DNA of 64,000 nucleotides from Flavobacteriales bacterium UBA4422 (GTDB lineage Bacteria > Bacteroidota > Bacteroidia > Flavobacteriales_G > Salibacteraceae), in assembly GCA_002389645.1 (NCBI GenBank), contig DGQE01000015.1, forward strand, positions 186,001 through 250,000, written 5' to 3'. Positions 1 through 8,647 of this stretch are shown here, one piece after another (the stretch's first letter is position 1; the number at the start of each line of letters is the position of its first letter). A program made the position numbers and the translations under genes. A model generated the notes under the pieces. The model ran no database searches. It was not told where the DNA came from and saw only the letters and a program-made list of their open reading frames with translations.

Positions 1-53
1 CATTCACGGTGTTTAAATCGGAAAAACTAATTCAGCTAACACCACCCAAACTC

Positions 54-83
54 AAAAAACAGGCTCAAGAAAACTTGAGCCTG
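54..83 (-). terminator. Rho-independent terminator of the sbtA unit
   Basis: A perfect 10-bp stem (CAGGCTCAAG / CTTGAGCCTG) with an AAAA loop lies at 60-83. On the minus strand it is followed by six T. It sits 34 bases beyond the sbtA stop codon, as expected for the end of that minus-strand transcript. Confidence 0.85.
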
Positions 84-117
84 AAACTTAACCACCTTAA
101 CCACTAACCTTTATATT

Positions 118-1077
118 TTATAGATGCACCAAATAATAGTAAATCGGTAATCCCAAGGTAATATTCACTGGAAATGTAATAGCCAATGCCATAGGCAGAT
201 AAATACCAGGATTTGCCTTAGGCACAGCAATTTTCATAGCTGCTGGTACAGCGATATACGATGCGCTAGCCGCCAACACAGCCAGTAAAAATCTATTTCC
301 AGGATCTTGCGCAACAAGCCCACTAGCAAATGACACAATGACCCCATTGATTAATGCAAAAGCTATTGCTGAAATCAACGTGAACCAACCGTGTTCAAAG
401 AACTCCTTCAGGCGCTTGCCGCTTGTTATTCCCATATCTAAGAGAAATATTGCTAAAAACCCCTTGAACAAATCAGTTGTAAAGGGTTTTATCCCATTGG
501 CTTGTTCATCATTCGCCACAAAACCGATGACCAAACTACCAAGTATTAGTAAAACGCTTCCGTTGGTTAGAGCATGCTTCACCAGCGCCCCCAAGCTAAT
601 ATGGTCTTGATTTGATTGACTGAAATACCGAACCAACAACACACCGATTATAATCGCGGGAGCCTCCATAAATGCTAAAATAGCTACCATATATCCATCA
701 AAGTGGGTGGCATGCGCCTCCAAATATGAAATGGCAGTTACAAATGTTACAGCACTCACTGAACCGTATGCTGCAGCCACTGCTCCTGAGTTCTCTACAC
801 CTAGCCTTTTCTTCATAACGAAGAAAACATACACTGGAACAAGCGCTGCTAAAAGGATACTAAAGCCGATTACACTAATTATTTCAGTGCTAAAGACACT
901 GTGCGATAATTCTTGCCCACCATTAAACCCAATCGAAAACAAGAGGTATAACGATATAAATTTCGAAGAGTTTTCGGGAATTGCTAAGTCACTTTTCAGC
1001 TGAACAGCAAAAATGCCCAAGGCAAAAAACAACAAAGCTGGGTTTGACAAATTGTCAAACAGCAAATCTAAATTCAT
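118..1077 (-). CDS. sbtA: SbtA-family sodium-dependent bicarbonate transporter
   Basis: The 319-residue protein is almost entirely hydrophobic, with about ten predicted membrane helices. It resembles the sodium-dependent bicarbonate permease family (SbtA/DUF897) from its first residues (a LLFDNLSNPALLFFALG start and a conserved IGFNGG motif near residue 52) to its end. Family members take up bicarbonate with Na+ across the inner membrane. In a heterotroph the likely use is to supply carboxylating (anaplerotic) enzymes. The start codon overlaps the stop of the upstream small gene by four bases (ATGA), so the two are probably co-translated. A LysR gene is divergent and may control it. No SbtB-like PII protein is present. 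The family call rests on remembered sequence features; substrate and ion were not tested. Confidence 0.85.
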   Translation of the reverse strand: MNLDLLFDNLSNPALLFFALGIFAVQLKSDLAIPENSSKFISLYLLFSIGFNGGQELSHSVFSTEIISVIGFSILLAALVPVYVFFVMKKRLGVENSGAVAAAYGSVSAVTFVTAISYLEAHATHFDGYMVAILAFMEAPAIIIGVLLVRYFSQSNQDHISLGALVKHALTNGSVLLILGSLVIGFVANDEQANGIKPFTTDLFKGFLAIFLLDMGITSGKRLKEFFEHGWFTLISAIAFALINGVIVSFASGLVAQDPGNRFLLAVLAASASYIAVPAAMKIAVPKANPGIYLPMALAITFPVNITLGLPIYYYLVHL

Positions 1078-1379
1078 GCGTTTTCAGTCTCCGAACTGGG
1101 CTGCATTACTTCCAGTTGCACCAAACTGTTTACATGTACTTTTTGAGATTGATCCATTTGCTTATAAAACGAAATGAGTTTTTTCTTCTCCTCCTTTAAA
1201 GCTGCTATTCGGGCCTCAGCTTGCTCTCCTTCGATTAATCTAAGCTCGTTACTGAGCTGTTTGCACTTATGAAAATTGATCTTATGATCTAACAAGTCGA
1301 TCAAAATTTCAAATGCATCTTTTGCGTCAAACGTGCTATTAATCAACTGAAGGTCTAAGTCTGGATTTTGATTTTTCAT
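1074..1379 (-). CDS. Small uncharacterised protein co-translated with sbtA
   Basis: I do not recognise this protein of about 101 residues. It is soluble and charged, and the stretch LRLIEGEQAEARIAALKEEK is likely a helix or coiled coil. There is no signal peptide or membrane segment. I chose the ATG at 1379, which gives a usual MKNQ start; an in-frame GTG at 1397 would add six residues. It is the first gene of the minus-strand unit and overlaps sbtA by ATGA. That is roughly where cyanobacteria carry sbtB, but the sequence does not look like a PII protein: there is no T-loop region or ferredoxin-like pattern. A role as a transporter accessory or regulator is inferred from position only. Confidence 0.7.
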   Translation of the reverse strand: MKNQNPDLDLQLINSTFDAKDAFEILIDLLDHKINFHKCKQLSNELRLIEGEQAEARIAALKEEKKKLISFYKQMDQSQKVHVNSLVQLEVMQPSSETENA

Positions 1380-1440
1380 ATCGATTTTATTTGGCACAAA
1401 GCTGAGGCGATTTAAACATAAATCAATATATATATTTTAA

Positions 1441-1461
1441 ATACAATTCATAATTTTGTAT
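1441..1461 (+). promoter_or_regulatory. Inverted repeat and -7 box at the LysR gene start
   Basis: ATACAA and TTGTAT form a 6-bp inverted repeat with a 9-bp spacer. Inside it, TAATTTTG (1451-1458) fits the Bacteroidota -7 element TAnnTTTG and ends four bases before the ATG at 1463. The transcript may therefore start at or next to the initiation codon, and the repeat could be an autoregulatory site. The usual LysR T-N11-A pattern is not evident, and no -33 TTG is seen at the normal distance. Confidence 0.35.
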
Positions 1462-1462
1462 T

Positions 1463-2395
1463 ATGAACTATACACTCCGCCAACTAGAGGTTTTCACGAA
1501 AATTTGCGAGTACAAGAGCATCACCAAGGCAGCAGAGGCGCTTCACATGACTCAACCAGCGGCCTCTATCCAATTGAAAAACTTCCAAGATCAATTTGAC
1601 ATATCACTGACTGAGGTTATTGGTCGCCAGCTCTATGTTACCGCATTTGGAGAAGAGATTTACGCAGCCTGCATAAATATCTTGAATGAAACCAAGAAAA
1701 TCGAGGAAACAACGATGGCATACAAAGGGCATTTAACAGGAAAGATGACCTTATCTATTGTATCAACTGCCAAATACATTATGCCTTTTTTCTTAAGCGA
1801 CTTTCTCAACGAAAATCCTGGAGTCGAGCTCGTAATGGATGTAACCAATAAATCGTCTGTTATAGAATCCTTAAATCTCAATAAAGTTGACTTTTCTTTA
1901 GTTTCAATATTACCTGAGGCTATAGCCATTGATAACATTCAATTGATGAGTAACCAACTTTACCTGATTGGTAGTAAGCAGCTTAAGCACCCAAAAAAGA
2001 GCCAAGACCCTAGCTTTATTGCAGACTTACCTTTAATTTACAGAGAAAGTGGATCAGGAACCCGTCAAACGATGGAGCGATTTTTAGAGCGTCACAATAT
2101 TAAGCCAAGAAAAATGCTTGAGCTTACATCAAACGAAGCTGTTAAACAAGCTGTAATTGCTGGGCTCGGATATTCCATAGTCCCTTTAATTGGCTTAAAG
2201 AATGAACTTGTGCAAGGCGAATTATCAATTATTCCGATTAAAGGAATGCCCATCGAATCAAGCTGGAATCTGATCTGGTTGAAAAGCAAAAAATTCTCAC
2301 CCCCAGCAAGAGCATTCTTAGACTACATCACCTCGCATAAAGATGATATTATGCATCGCCATTTTGAATGGTTTGAACACAAGCCAAAAATTTAA
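1463..2395 (+). CDS. LysR-family transcriptional regulator (CbbR/CcmR-like)
   Basis: The 310-residue length and the start (MNYTLRQLEVFTKICEYKSI) are typical of LysR regulators. The N-terminal winged helix-turn-helix covers about residues 4-63 (SITKAAEALHMTQPAASIQL is the recognition part). It is followed by a linker helix and a two-lobed periplasmic-binding-like effector domain at about 90-300. It is divergent from the sbtA unit with 83 bases between start codons, the standard arrangement for a LysR regulator and its target. LysR proteins of the CbbR/CcmR branch control carbon-concentrating genes in autotrophs, so control of bicarbonate uptake is a reasonable inference. Its 3' end is five bases from the end of the convergent phosphorylase gene. 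Confidence 0.88.
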   Translation: MNYTLRQLEVFTKICEYKSITKAAEALHMTQPAASIQLKNFQDQFDISLTEVIGRQLYVTAFGEEIYAACINILNETKKIEETTMAYKGHLTGKMTLSIVSTAKYIMPFFLSDFLNENPGVELVMDVTNKSSVIESLNLNKVDFSLVSILPEAIAIDNIQLMSNQLYLIGSKQLKHPKKSQDPSFIADLPLIYRESGSGTRQTMERFLERHNIKPRKMLELTSNEAVKQAVIAGLGYSIVPLIGLKNELVQGELSIIPIKGMPIESSWNLIWLKSKKFSPPARAFLDYITSHKDDIMHRHFEWFEHKPKI

Positions 2396-2400
2396 CAGAA

Positions 2401-5400
2401 TCAAGCTTGGATTATATCCACTTCTAATCTCGAAATTTTACCTCCGCGCGAAAAGATTTCGCTGGATAATTCTAGTCCCAACTGATTGCCATCAATTTTC
2501 TGAGTATTGCCATCATTATAAACTACATTGATAGTAGCTTTATTCGATTTTCTGTAGACAATGGGCAATTGACAATAGGTAAAAGCGAATGTTCCTGACT
2601 TCAACGCCAACTTCTGTTCTTGACCTTTCACATCATAATAAACCATTTCATCATCAGCCTCTAAAAACTCCTCGTCTCTGAGGAAAAAAGGAGCAAATGA
2701 TATCTTGGCTTCTGAAACCACCACACCCAATTCGGCCCATCTACTAATGATATCTTCCTTCACTTGACCCGTCATGCCAGGTTGCTGAGCTCCAGCGTTT
2801 CCTGGTGTATGTGAATAAGCATCTGTTGGAAAGGCACCATATAAATCTGGTGATTTATTAACTCCAATTCCTGCTCTTATCTCGTAGTAATGCTCTGTCA
2901 GTCTTCCCATTACAACATCGTCAGAGTCTGTATGTAATCCTTTATACAAGTTTTCTTGAGTAGCCAATAAAAGCTTTGAAACCATGTGCCAGTATATACT
3001 ACCTAAGCCCTCATAACCGAAAAATGTTCCAGATCGGCCCGTGAACGCTTTATGGTTAAACATCTTTTCGAACATCTCTAAATAAGCTTCATGTTCGCGA
3101 GCAACCAAGGTTGAATATCCTTTTTGAGACAGTTGGACCAACTTGGCATTTAGATCAGTGGCGTTATGGAAGCTTCCATTAAAATGATAATTACCATCAA
3201 TATCCTTTGTGAATATGCTTGAATCTTTATTGTCCATCAATTGCAGTGCAAGAGGAGACTTCTCAATAAATGAAGACGGAATATTGTTCTTTTCAAAAAA
3301 CGACGGTAACTCTCTGTCTGGATATAGCATATAACTATACTGATCAGATCTAAACATCTTACTCATTTTTAAAGCATCAATCACCTTCAACGCATCCCCA
3401 GCTGATAAGAATCCAGAACTCAATACCGCTACCTGACCTTCAAGCATTTCGTACAATCGATCAACTTTTGCTTCACGGTCTGTAATATGAATCAAATTGT
3501 AAGAATGGTAAAGCCCATCTTCTCGTTTATTGGTCAGAATAGTTTGCTCAATAAACTTAAGCGTCAAATCAAAAAAGGTTACAATTTCAGAGGCTTTAAG
3601 CATTCGCTTTTCATTGAATAAGACAGAATAAGCAGTCGTTCGGTAGTGCTCGCCTGCAATGCCAAATCGGTCCATTATTTTTCTGCGCTCCTGATCAGAA
3701 ATTTCCTCACCAATTAAATGCTTGCGCACATGCATGGCTCTGTACAAGGCATCAAGCAAGTCTTTAACCGGTTTGTTTATTTCTATTTCTGTCTCTCCCA
3801 TAGACTCAAACTCCTTGACACCGAATTTCAAGAACCTTCTCAAGTAATAAAGCGTCACCATAGATGTGCCATTGCCCACAAGAGCATTATTCGCATCATT
3901 CCATTCCGGTCTTTGGGTATTCAGCCAAATACCTGCATCAGGAATGAAATTGTACAACTTGGTTAGCACCGTAACTAATATCTTTTCTGTAAGGTTTGCA
4001 CGAATCAACTGACCTTGTTGATTCCAAACCATCTTACCGTCAGCACCTGTGTTTTGAACTCGTCCAGCAATAGTATCAGCAAGTCTGTGATCATAATCAA
4101 CTGTGTCACGAGGATTACTCAAAATTGCATCGTAACCTTTTATTCTATATGGAACATTAGCATATACGTTGACTGGCTTTTGAAGCAGTTCTTTCAACTT
4201 TTCTGGATGAAATTTTGCGGATACTTCCATCAATTTCTGCAAGTAAATAATCTGATGATCGCCCCAGTATCCAATGTATGACCATGGATCATCTGGCTCA
4301 TTGATTTCCCAATCTATTCCAGAACGTGTAATACGGTAAGGGTTATAACCATCAATGGTTGAAGCGTTAACGAACTTTGTTATCATTCCCTCGATAAAGT
4401 CTGGATAAGAGTAGGCTAACGCCTCCCAATTCTGAAAAATATCACGCCAGTTACCCTCGTAATTCCTGATCTTCCTTCCCTTCTCATCTTCTGTATCAAT
4501 CGAAAAATAGTTCCATGGACGACTAGGGTCGCCATGTCTTCGGCTAAATGACAACGGCAAATACTCAAGGCAAATTCGTTCCAAGTCTTCATCACCTTCT
4601 TGCGATGCACGACTTATTAGTTCGTTATATGTCAACGATTTAGGTAGCGCATCTAAGAAGTTCTTATTCTTATCATAGGCCTGCCTATTCATGTTTTTAA
4701 CATACTTCTTCAGGTCGGGAATATCAATAAAGTATTGATCATCAAACGTCCCTCCACGCATGATATTGAAAAGCACATTAGAAAAATGACGCCCAGCGGA
4801 TAGTTTGTCATTCGAAACCTGAATTCCATCTGCAGCTCCAACTTTTCTTCTTAGGGCGTGCGTGCCTTCAGTAATGTTAGAGATTATTTTTTGAACTAGG
4901 CTGTCCTTAAACTTCAAGTCCTGCTTCAATTGCACTAGGTCAGTTATCGATTGATTAATATCTGCGACCACGTACCATTCTAATCCTGCTTTAGCAGACA
5001 TTTGGAACTCAGAATGCACAAAATATGAGCCGCGTTCAGCTTTAACTTCCGTTTCTTCCTTGATGTCATGACCTCTTCTAAACTGATCTAACTGCAATGA
5101 TGAAAGCAACACTCTAAAGTTATCTAACCCAACACTCCAGGCCACTGTAGCCTTCAATGCTTCACTGGGCTCAGCTCTATCAATAATCATCGCACTTAGG
5201 GTAAACACACCCATTTTCGTGTCTTTATCAAGCTCATTCTTTTTGTAGGCATCAACCAACGTGCTGCGCGAGTTTTGCAGTCCACTATCTACTCCAAATG
5301 GCAGTAAATTCTGAAACCCGTCTACCAATTCTATGCTTCGAGATTCATCAGAATGATTGATCAGCTTTGATCTTTTTACGAATCCATAGGCATCTGAAAA

Positions 5401-5856
5401 CGTCCACCTATATTGATGAGTGAGGTTCAAGTCTGAATTGATTTCCTCAAACAATATTTTATTGCCAATGGCATTCTTATAGATGTTTCGTTGGATAGAA
5501 TAAGCCCCAGCAAAACGGTCAGAATGAGGCTCCCACAAATAAGTTTTCCCGGCTTCGGCAACTCGAACAATAGTTTTGTTGCCCGTAAGTTCAGCCGAGT
5601 CAGTGATCTTATCATCAGTGTAATATGGAAACAACGCACAATCAGGGTTTTTACGCCCTGCAGACAATGCACCGTTACTTGAAATGAATAACCAATGATC
5701 TGAACTGCTCACGACCGTCATGAAAAACGGACGCATTGCATCTGCATTCTCAATACGATAAAACACCTCTCCCTCTACTTCCACATACCCACCAGAAACA
5801 TTCTTGTTTTGTTCCAAAATTGGTGTGTCACCTGCAAAAAACTCTCTTTCACTCAT
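2401..5856 (-). CDS. GH149-like beta-1,3-glucan phosphorylase
   Basis: The 1151-residue protein has no signal peptide and should act in the cytoplasm. Its layout matches GH94/GH149 phosphorylases: an N-terminal beta-sandwich (about 15-330), a linker, and an (alpha/alpha)6 catalytic barrel (about 360-1050) with motif RPEWNDANNALVGNG. Asp654 of the WND triad aligns with the catalytic Asp of GH94. GH94 cellobiose phosphorylases are about 800 residues; the longer length fits GH149, whose members phosphorolyse beta-1,3-glucans to glucose 1-phosphate. It is the last gene of a minus-strand group with GH30, GH16 and an MFS porter, 21 bases after GH30. The laminarin context supports beta-1,3 specificity. 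The GH149 assignment is from memory of family features; another GH-Q phosphorylase remains possible. Confidence 0.68.
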   Translation of the reverse strand: MSEREFFAGDTPILEQNKNVSGGYVEVEGEVFYRIENADAMRPFFMTVVSSSDHWLFISSNGALSAGRKNPDCALFPYYTDDKITDSAELTGNKTIVRVAEAGKTYLWEPHSDRFAGAYSIQRNIYKNAIGNKILFEEINSDLNLTHQYRWTFSDAYGFVKRSKLINHSDESRSIELVDGFQNLLPFGVDSGLQNSRSTLVDAYKKNELDKDTKMGVFTLSAMIIDRAEPSEALKATVAWSVGLDNFRVLLSSLQLDQFRRGHDIKEETEVKAERGSYFVHSEFQMSAKAGLEWYVVADINQSITDLVQLKQDLKFKDSLVQKIISNITEGTHALRRKVGAADGIQVSNDKLSAGRHFSNVLFNIMRGGTFDDQYFIDIPDLKKYVKNMNRQAYDKNKNFLDALPKSLTYNELISRASQEGDEDLERICLEYLPLSFSRRHGDPSRPWNYFSIDTEDEKGRKIRNYEGNWRDIFQNWEALAYSYPDFIEGMITKFVNASTIDGYNPYRITRSGIDWEINEPDDPWSYIGYWGDHQIIYLQKLMEVSAKFHPEKLKELLQKPVNVYANVPYRIKGYDAILSNPRDTVDYDHRLADTIAGRVQNTGADGKMVWNQQGQLIRANLTEKILVTVLTKLYNFIPDAGIWLNTQRPEWNDANNALVGNGTSMVTLYYLRRFLKFGVKEFESMGETEIEINKPVKDLLDALYRAMHVRKHLIGEEISDQERRKIMDRFGIAGEHYRTTAYSVLFNEKRMLKASEIVTFFDLTLKFIEQTILTNKREDGLYHSYNLIHITDREAKVDRLYEMLEGQVAVLSSGFLSAGDALKVIDALKMSKMFRSDQYSYMLYPDRELPSFFEKNNIPSSFIEKSPLALQLMDNKDSSIFTKDIDGNYHFNGSFHNATDLNAKLVQLSQKGYSTLVAREHEAYLEMFEKMFNHKAFTGRSGTFFGYEGLGSIYWHMVSKLLLATQENLYKGLHTDSDDVVMGRLTEHYYEIRAGIGVNKSPDLYGAFPTDAYSHTPGNAGAQQPGMTGQVKEDIISRWAELGVVVSEAKISFAPFFLRDEEFLEADDEMVYYDVKGQEQKLALKSGTFAFTYCQLPIVYRKSNKATINVVYNDGNTQKIDGNQLGLELSSEIFSRGGKISRLEVDIIQA

Positions 5857-5877
5857 ACTTTAAAACCTGGGATTTTC

Positions 5878-7359
5878 TTATAAAATTATTGATTGAAGGG
5901 CACTGCCTCCTATGCTCACCTGTGTTGTTTCGTTCCCCTTTTTTAAGACGAACTGTTTTGTTTCATTATCCATATTCAAAACGAATAATACTACTGTGCC
6001 GTCCTGGTTTAAAACTGCCGTTGTCATCAATGAGTTGTCCGAACATTGAAAATCTATGCGTTTAGCCCCTGGTCGAGCATACTTGCCGAAATGAGCCATG
6101 ATGTAATACAATGGTGTAAAATACACCTCATCTTTCTCTATATCTACAATGACTGGAGCAACACACCAATTCTTTGCCAAATTAGGACCACCTTGTCGAT
6201 CGAGGACCATATTCCAGTCAATCCAGCCCTCAACCCAATTATTTAAACATCCGATTATGTCTCTTGCATAACGAAAGGCTGGTACATATTTTGGATGTAA
6301 AGGTTTATCCTTCTCGAGTGCCCATTCCCAACCCCAATCGGTCGCTTCCTTAGACCAATACCAATCATCATCATTCCAATGTGGCACTTCCGCATCAACG
6401 CAGCCTTCAGTTTGAATAATATGTTTTTCAGGAGCTAAATTATGTGTGTTTTGAAGATTATCTGGAAACCAATCAAAAGTGCTTGCATACCAATGCACAG
6501 CAGTTCCATGAATAAGTGGCAATAATTCTTTATCTGTCAATAGCGCTTGACTCCACTCTTCCAAATCTTCTCCTCGGTTCTGATCAAAAACCAAGATTCT
6601 CGCATCAATATTGTCCTTTTTTAGTTGTGGCGCTAGATGACCTTTTACAAACTCTGCCGTTTCCTGAGGTGTATAATGCATACTCTCCCAATTAGCATCG
6701 TTTCCTAGAGGCTCGTTTTCCACGGTGAATCCCCAAATATCTATTCCTTGCTCTTTATAGGCCTCCACATACTTAGAAAAGAATAAAGCCCAAGTCGAGT
6801 AATGTTCCTTCTTCAGTTTTCCGCCATACCAGTCATTGTTATCCTTCATCCAAGGAGGAGCAGTCCATGGTGATGCCAAAATTTTAAATCCATCAGCTGA
6901 AAAAGATTGAGCATCCTTTATCATAGGGATAAGATCTTCTAAGTCATGAGCTATTGAAAAGCTATCCAAATTGGTATCACCAGCCACCGGAGCATAAGAA
7001 TAGTGATCAAGTGAAAAATCACAACTATTCATGTGTGTTCTTGTCAGCGAATAATTAGCTCCTTCTGGACTAAAATATGCCTTTAAAATTTCTTCTCTTT
7101 TTGCCTTACTTAAGCCGTTAAGCAAGTATGCAGAAGATTCTGTGAATGCCCCACCAATCCCTTCAATAGTTTGAAATTGAGAAGAAGGAAAAAGCTCAAT
7201 TGTATCATTAACAGAGTCCTTCGCTTCCTCACTTTTCAGTTCAGTCAACTTTTCACCAGAAGCTGACGTTTGAAAAATTTGAACCTTCAGCTCTGGTTGA
7301 TTTTGAGTGGTGCATGCCATAAGACTTACAGAAATGATAAGAGTCAGAAGTAAACGCAT
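5878..7359 (-). CDS. GH30 lipoprotein, probable endo-beta-1,6-glucanase or debranching enzyme
   Basis: The 493-residue lipoprotein has a signal peptide ending at Cys16 (SLMAC). The family is clear from the N-terminal IEGIGGAFTESSAYLL motif, the acid/base Glu216 in TVENEP and the nucleophile Glu318 in QTEGC, 102 residues apart as usual for the (beta/alpha)8 barrel. A small C-terminal beta-sandwich follows. GH30 members in marine laminarin loci remove or cut beta-1,6-linked glucose branches, which lets GH16 and GH3 enzymes finish the main chain. It lies 15 bases after the GH16 gene in one minus-strand operon. Beta-glucosidase or glucosylceramidase activity is the alternative within GH30. Confidence 0.85.
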   Translation of the reverse strand: MRLLLTLIISVSLMACTTQNQPELKVQIFQTSASGEKLTELKSEEAKDSVNDTIELFPSSQFQTIEGIGGAFTESSAYLLNGLSKAKREEILKAYFSPEGANYSLTRTHMNSCDFSLDHYSYAPVAGDTNLDSFSIAHDLEDLIPMIKDAQSFSADGFKILASPWTAPPWMKDNNDWYGGKLKKEHYSTWALFFSKYVEAYKEQGIDIWGFTVENEPLGNDANWESMHYTPQETAEFVKGHLAPQLKKDNIDARILVFDQNRGEDLEEWSQALLTDKELLPLIHGTAVHWYASTFDWFPDNLQNTHNLAPEKHIIQTEGCVDAEVPHWNDDDWYWSKEATDWGWEWALEKDKPLHPKYVPAFRYARDIIGCLNNWVEGWIDWNMVLDRQGGPNLAKNWCVAPVIVDIEKDEVYFTPLYYIMAHFGKYARPGAKRIDFQCSDNSLMTTAVLNQDGTVVLFVLNMDNETKQFVLKKGNETTQVSIGGSALQSIIL

Positions 7360-7374
7360 ATGATAATTCCAGAA

Positions 7375-8637
7375 TTACTTCAACTGATAAACGCGCACGT
7401 AATCAAGGATATATTTGTGAGAATCCCATGTCTCATCAATTCCTTCGGCACCGCCCCATCCACCGCCAACGGCAAGATTAAGGATGATGTTTTGTGGCTT
7501 AAAAAATGGCCACTCTAGTTCATCTGCATTCCTATCATATGTATAGTAGCGCTCTCCATCAAGCAGTCCATAAATAACATCCGGATACCACTCAATGGCA
7601 TACGTATGAAATTCTCCATCCATATTCGCCACTTCAATTTCACTTCCAATTTGATTTCCTTGCTTGAAATAATATGCTCGCGTATGGCAAGTAGCGTGGT
7701 TTATTCCATCGCCAGTTTCATCGTCTATTTCATAGCCAACGCATTCTAACACGTCAATTTCTCCGCAATAAGGCCATGAAAGCTCGTCTTTGTATTCATC
7801 TCCCAGTAACCAACCGGCAGCCCATGTACCTCTTCCCACGGGTACTTTTGCTCTAAACTCAACTTTCCCATAGAGAAATGACTCTTTCCCTTGTGTAGTC
7901 AAACGAGCTGATGTCCATGGCATATCCATGTCATTCTTTCTAGCTTCAATAATCAAGTTACCATCTTCAAGTCGAGCGTTTTCCGTTCTTGCATCAGTAT
8001 AATATTGAGGCTCATTATTCCCCCAACCCCAGTCACCAACATTGTAGCTCCACTTTGTAGAATCAGGTAAGCCAGTACCTTCAAACTCATCAGACCAAAC
8101 CAACTCCCATTCTTCTCCCTCCATATTCTGGGTAAAACTTTGAGGAGTATCTGTATGAGGCTGCATCAATGAGAAATTAATTTGATCAACAAATACGCTT
8201 CCTGTTGCGTGCAGTTTGATCTTGTGTGCTCCTGCATTCAAAGGCGATCCATCTTTTGAAGAAAAAATGGCTCCATCTTCAAAGGGCATCATTCCAGTAA
8301 TGTTATAGGTGCGATCATCCGTGTTTTCAATATGATCTTCTAACCAAACCGAGCCGCCATCTGGTGCCGAGCCAACTACTTCAACCTTGTATCTTCCTGC
8401 TTGTGGGATTACAACTTCGTAGCTCAACCACTCGTCATTGGCAAGCTTCATCACTTTTGCCCTAGCTATATCCTCAGAAGATGAGGCGTAAAAACTTTTA
8501 GCTTCAACAGAAATAAAATCATCACTCTCAATTACTCGAGTAAGCTCGTCAGACGGTTCGCCTTGCTCTGGTGGAGGCGTGCATGAAAAAAGGATTCCTG
8601 ATACGAATAGCGTTAAAATAAATGTGTGTTTCTTCAT
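7375..8637 (-). CDS. GH16 laminarinase lipoprotein with N-terminal CBM6-like domain
   Basis: The 420-residue protein starts with a lipoprotein signal peptide (ILFSC, Cys19). Residues about 35-160 form a beta-sandwich resembling CBM6 (EAKSFYAS near the start, VDQINFSL at the end). Residues 178-420 are a GH16 domain with catalytic motif GEIDVLE: nucleophile Glu293, Asp295 and acid/base Glu298. The opening WELVWSDEFEGTGLPDSTKW and the GWGNNEPQYYTDA segment are typical of bacterial beta-1,3-glucanases (GH16_3). It probably cuts laminarin at the cell surface or in the periplasm. The neighbours are the MFS porter upstream (10 bases) and GH30 downstream (15 bases). Confidence 0.93.
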   Translation of the reverse strand: MKKHTFILTLFVSGILFSCTPPPEQGEPSDELTRVIESDDFISVEAKSFYASSSEDIARAKVMKLANDEWLSYEVVIPQAGRYKVEVVGSAPDGGSVWLEDHIENTDDRTYNITGMMPFEDGAIFSSKDGSPLNAGAHKIKLHATGSVFVDQINFSLMQPHTDTPQSFTQNMEGEEWELVWSDEFEGTGLPDSTKWSYNVGDWGWGNNEPQYYTDARTENARLEDGNLIIEARKNDMDMPWTSARLTTQGKESFLYGKVEFRAKVPVGRGTWAAGWLLGDEYKDELSWPYCGEIDVLECVGYEIDDETGDGINHATCHTRAYYFKQGNQIGSEIEVANMDGEFHTYAIEWYPDVIYGLLDGERYYTYDRNADELEWPFFKPQNIILNLAVGGGWGGAEGIDETWDSHKYILDYVRVYQLK

Positions 8638-8647
8638 AATGCTTTAT

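Noticed and set aside
338..1003. Plus-strand open frames of 90 and 98 residues
   Set aside because: They run antisense inside sbtA and have no family-like content; the minus-strand gene explains the region.
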